The notes below the pieces were generated by a model, which searched no databases, was not told the origin of the DNA, and saw only the letters and a program-made list of their open reading frames with translations. From Cyclobacteriaceae bacterium (lineage in GTDB: Bacteria; Bacteroidota; Bacteroidia; Cytophagales; Cyclobacteriaceae), in contig JAUUZS010000214.1 of the NCBI GenBank assembly GCA_030589835.1, positions 1-7,158 on the forward strand: a stretch of DNA of 7,158 bases, written 5' to 3'. The translations under genes were made by a program, and so were the position numbers. This document shows positions 5,943-7,158 of the stretch, piece by piece. Within the stretch, counting starts at the first letter, position 1. Each line of letters starts with the position of its first letter.

Positions 5943-6466
5943 ATGGCGGAAGTTGTACAGGTGCTTAACTTATTGTCCACTTTTTTGTTGCAAGTCCATT
6001 TATATTCAGCCGGCTTAAGACATAGTGAACTTTTAAACCTCAAATTTAGTTATATTGAAAGTGAACGGATGCTGATTAAAGTTGTGAGGGAATGGGGAAA
6101 CAAAGAGCGCTATACCCTATTGGGACAAACAATACTGAAAGAATTAAGGGCATATTATCATAAGGACAAGCCAAAACTTTTTGAGGGGCAGGAAGGAGGG
6201 AAATATAGTGAAACAATCGTAGAGAAAATCGTAAAAAGGCTGCCACGAGATCCGGTATTAAGCGAAGGGTAAGTCCTCACATGTTACAACACAGTTTCGG
6301 GACCCATTTATTGGAAAATGGAACGGATCTGCGGTACATCCAGGCACTATTGGGACACAGTTCCAGCAAAATCACAGAAACCTGCCTCGCAGGCAGGCGA
6401 GTTTATGCTCATGTGGCTATGACAACTTTTAAATCTATCAATAATCTATTAGAATTACCCTGCTGA
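5943..6466 (+). pseudogene. Decayed tyrosine recombinase (XerD/phage integrase family)
   Basis: Two adjoining frames together encode the catalytic half of a tyrosine recombinase, an enzyme family that cuts and rejoins DNA through a Tyr. The first frame holds LYSAGLRHSELLNLK with catalytic Arg I (codon 6018-6020), NKERYTLL with the beta-hairpin Lys (6102-6104), and LFEGQEGGKYS. It runs off frame at a run of five A (6233-6237) and stops at 6270. In the -1 frame homology resumes with [20 protein letters not shown] and continues through [26 protein letters not shown]. Four lesions are visible. The N-terminal DNA-binding domain is absent, and one base is missing. The conserved H-x-L-R has become HMLQ (CAA at 6287-6289). 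A 21-bp insertion encoding seven residues sits just before the VYAHV tyrosine. The start coordinate is approximate, because sequence upstream of 5943 has no clear homology. It is almost certainly inactive. Confidence 0.88.
6381..6401 (+). repeat. GC-rich palindromic repeat, copy 2, inserted in the recombinase gene
   Basis: CCTGCCTCGCAGGCAGGCG (6381-6399) is a 6-bp-arm palindrome, CCTGCC with GGCAGG. It is identical to the minus-strand copy at 5082-5100 except for one loop base. Taking 21 bases, CCTGCC...GCGAG (6381-6401), out of the gene restores GAA ATT TAT GCT CAT, that is EIYAH, the expected family sequence around the catalytic Tyr. The insertion is therefore clean and keeps the reading frame. 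Confidence 0.85.
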
Positions 6467-6531
6467 CATAAAAGTATTAGCAATAAGGCAAGAGAGAATA
6501 TCGAACATTAAAGCTTAATTGAAAAATTGAT

Positions 6532-7122
6532 ATGAAAAAACTATTATTTGTATTTATTGCACTAAATATTTTTGCCTTTAATACCAATGCTCAGGATGAT
6601 GATGTTTCGCAATATTTCGACGATGGAGGCATCTCAGCCAAGGACGAATTGATAAAAGTGGGAATAGACTTTTTTAATGGTGAATATTCAATTTTATATG
6701 AAAATGAGTTAGTAAGAAACATGGCGGTTGAAGGATCACTGGGATTGGTTTCCATAAGTCGTCAAAACAAGCGATATGAAAACGATCCAATTCGTGAACT
6801 TCCGCAATCGGGCACCGGCTTATTCTTTGCTGCCAACCTACGTTTATATTTAAAGGAATATTACGAACGCTGGTATATTGGATTTCAACCCAAGTTTAAT
6901 ATTATGGGAGGTAAACTCTATACCGACATTATTTTTTTTAATGGCGGATACCAATTGTCAATACAAAAAAATCTGACTCTTGATTTTAATGTCGGTATGG
7001 GAGTGCGTACTTATAAATACACCGAGGAGGTTACGACTGTCATATCATACGAAGAACGCAATACACATTTTTACATTCCCACAACTATTAAACTTGGGTA
7101 TCTTTTAATCAATAAAAAATAA
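6532..7122 (+). CDS. Exported outer-membrane beta-barrel-like protein
   Basis: The 196-residue protein begins with a typical signal peptide: MKKLL, a hydrophobic core to about residue 16, and a likely cleavage after Ala20 (FNTNA|QDDD). The mature part consists of alternating-hydrophobic stretches with aromatic ends, near residues 41-58, 63-74, 96-108, 113-124, 133-144, 147-161 and 177-192. This is the pattern of an eight-or-so-stranded outer-membrane barrel. Phrases such as ANLRLYLKEYYERWYIGFQPKFN resemble the loosely defined Bacteroidetes small beta-barrel proteins (DUF3575-like or outer-membrane beta-barrel domain). A specific family is not certain and no function is known. The ATG at 6532 is set by the signal peptide. 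The protein ends LGYLLINKK rather than with a terminal aromatic residue, which is slightly atypical for a barrel. Another signal-peptide gene starts 5 bases after its stop, suggesting co-transcription. Confidence 0.8.
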   Translation: MKKLLFVFIALNIFAFNTNAQDDDVSQYFDDGGISAKDELIKVGIDFFNGEYSILYENELVRNMAVEGSLGLVSISRQNKRYENDPIRELPQSGTGLFFAANLRLYLKEYYERWYIGFQPKFNIMGGKLYTDIIFFNGGYQLSIQKNLTLDFNVGMGVRTYKYTEEVTTVISYEERNTHFYIPTTIKLGYLLINKK

Positions 7123-7127
7123 CAATT

Positions 7128-7158
7128 ATGAAAACTCTAATAACATTTCTACTATTTA
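7128..7158 (+). CDS. Start of a further exported protein, cut by the window end
   Basis: Five bases after the preceding stop codon an ATG opens a frame reading MKTLITFLLF before the window ends. A Lys followed by a run of hydrophobic residues is how a signal peptide or lipoprotein signal begins. The tight spacing suggests an operon with the barrel-like protein. Only ten complete codons are visible, so the product cannot be named. Confidence 0.6.
   Translation, partial: MKTLITFLLF

Noticed and set aside
6226..6240. Programmed -1 frameshift joining the two recombinase frames
   Set aside because: The site is A AAA AGG, not a classic X XXY YYZ slippery heptamer. The gene also lacks its N-terminal domain and a catalytic Arg, so decay explains it better.

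Overview
The window reads as a piece of a Bacteroidetes (Bacteroidota) chromosome, probably an environmental lineage. The evidence is an AT-rich background, almost no Shine-Dalgarno sequences, one good TTG/TAnnTTTG-type promoter, a sulfatase, a XerD-like recombinase of the kind common in this phylum, and intergenic repeats built on CTTTGCG and CTTTAGCCC words. This is inferred from sequence character and remembered family patterns; no search was run.

Layout. Positions 2-346 hold the C-terminal end of a secreted-type sulfatase on the plus strand. Its stop codon is supplied by the first unit of a heptanucleotide tandem array (344-436). A 200-bp MITE-like element with imperfect terminal inverted repeats follows (535-734). 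Three separate minus-strand genes come next: an inositol-monophosphatase-family phosphatase (793-1590), a basic 69-residue protein of unknown function (1856-2065) with a putative promoter, leader hairpin and terminator, and the DEAH-type helicase HrpB (2459-4954). Gaps of 265 and 393 bases make one operon unlikely.

From 4955 to 5368 there is no gene, but the stretch contains a REP-like hairpin element with a GC-rich 19-bp palindrome at its centre. The plus strand then carries a small multi-pass membrane protein (5369-5842), a decayed tyrosine recombinase (about 5943-6466), an outer-membrane beta-barrel-like protein (6532-7122), and the first codons of another exported protein (7128 to the window end).

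The recombinase remnant is the most interesting item. It has lost its N-terminal domain, carries a one-base frameshift, and has Gln in place of a catalytic Arg. It also contains a 21-bp in-frame insertion directly before its catalytic Tyr, and that insertion is a second copy (18/19 identical) of the palindrome in the 5.04-5.15 kb repeat. The genes do not form an obvious pathway. I see mostly ordinary housekeeping and envelope genes separated by several small repetitive elements, and no convincing new multi-gene system.
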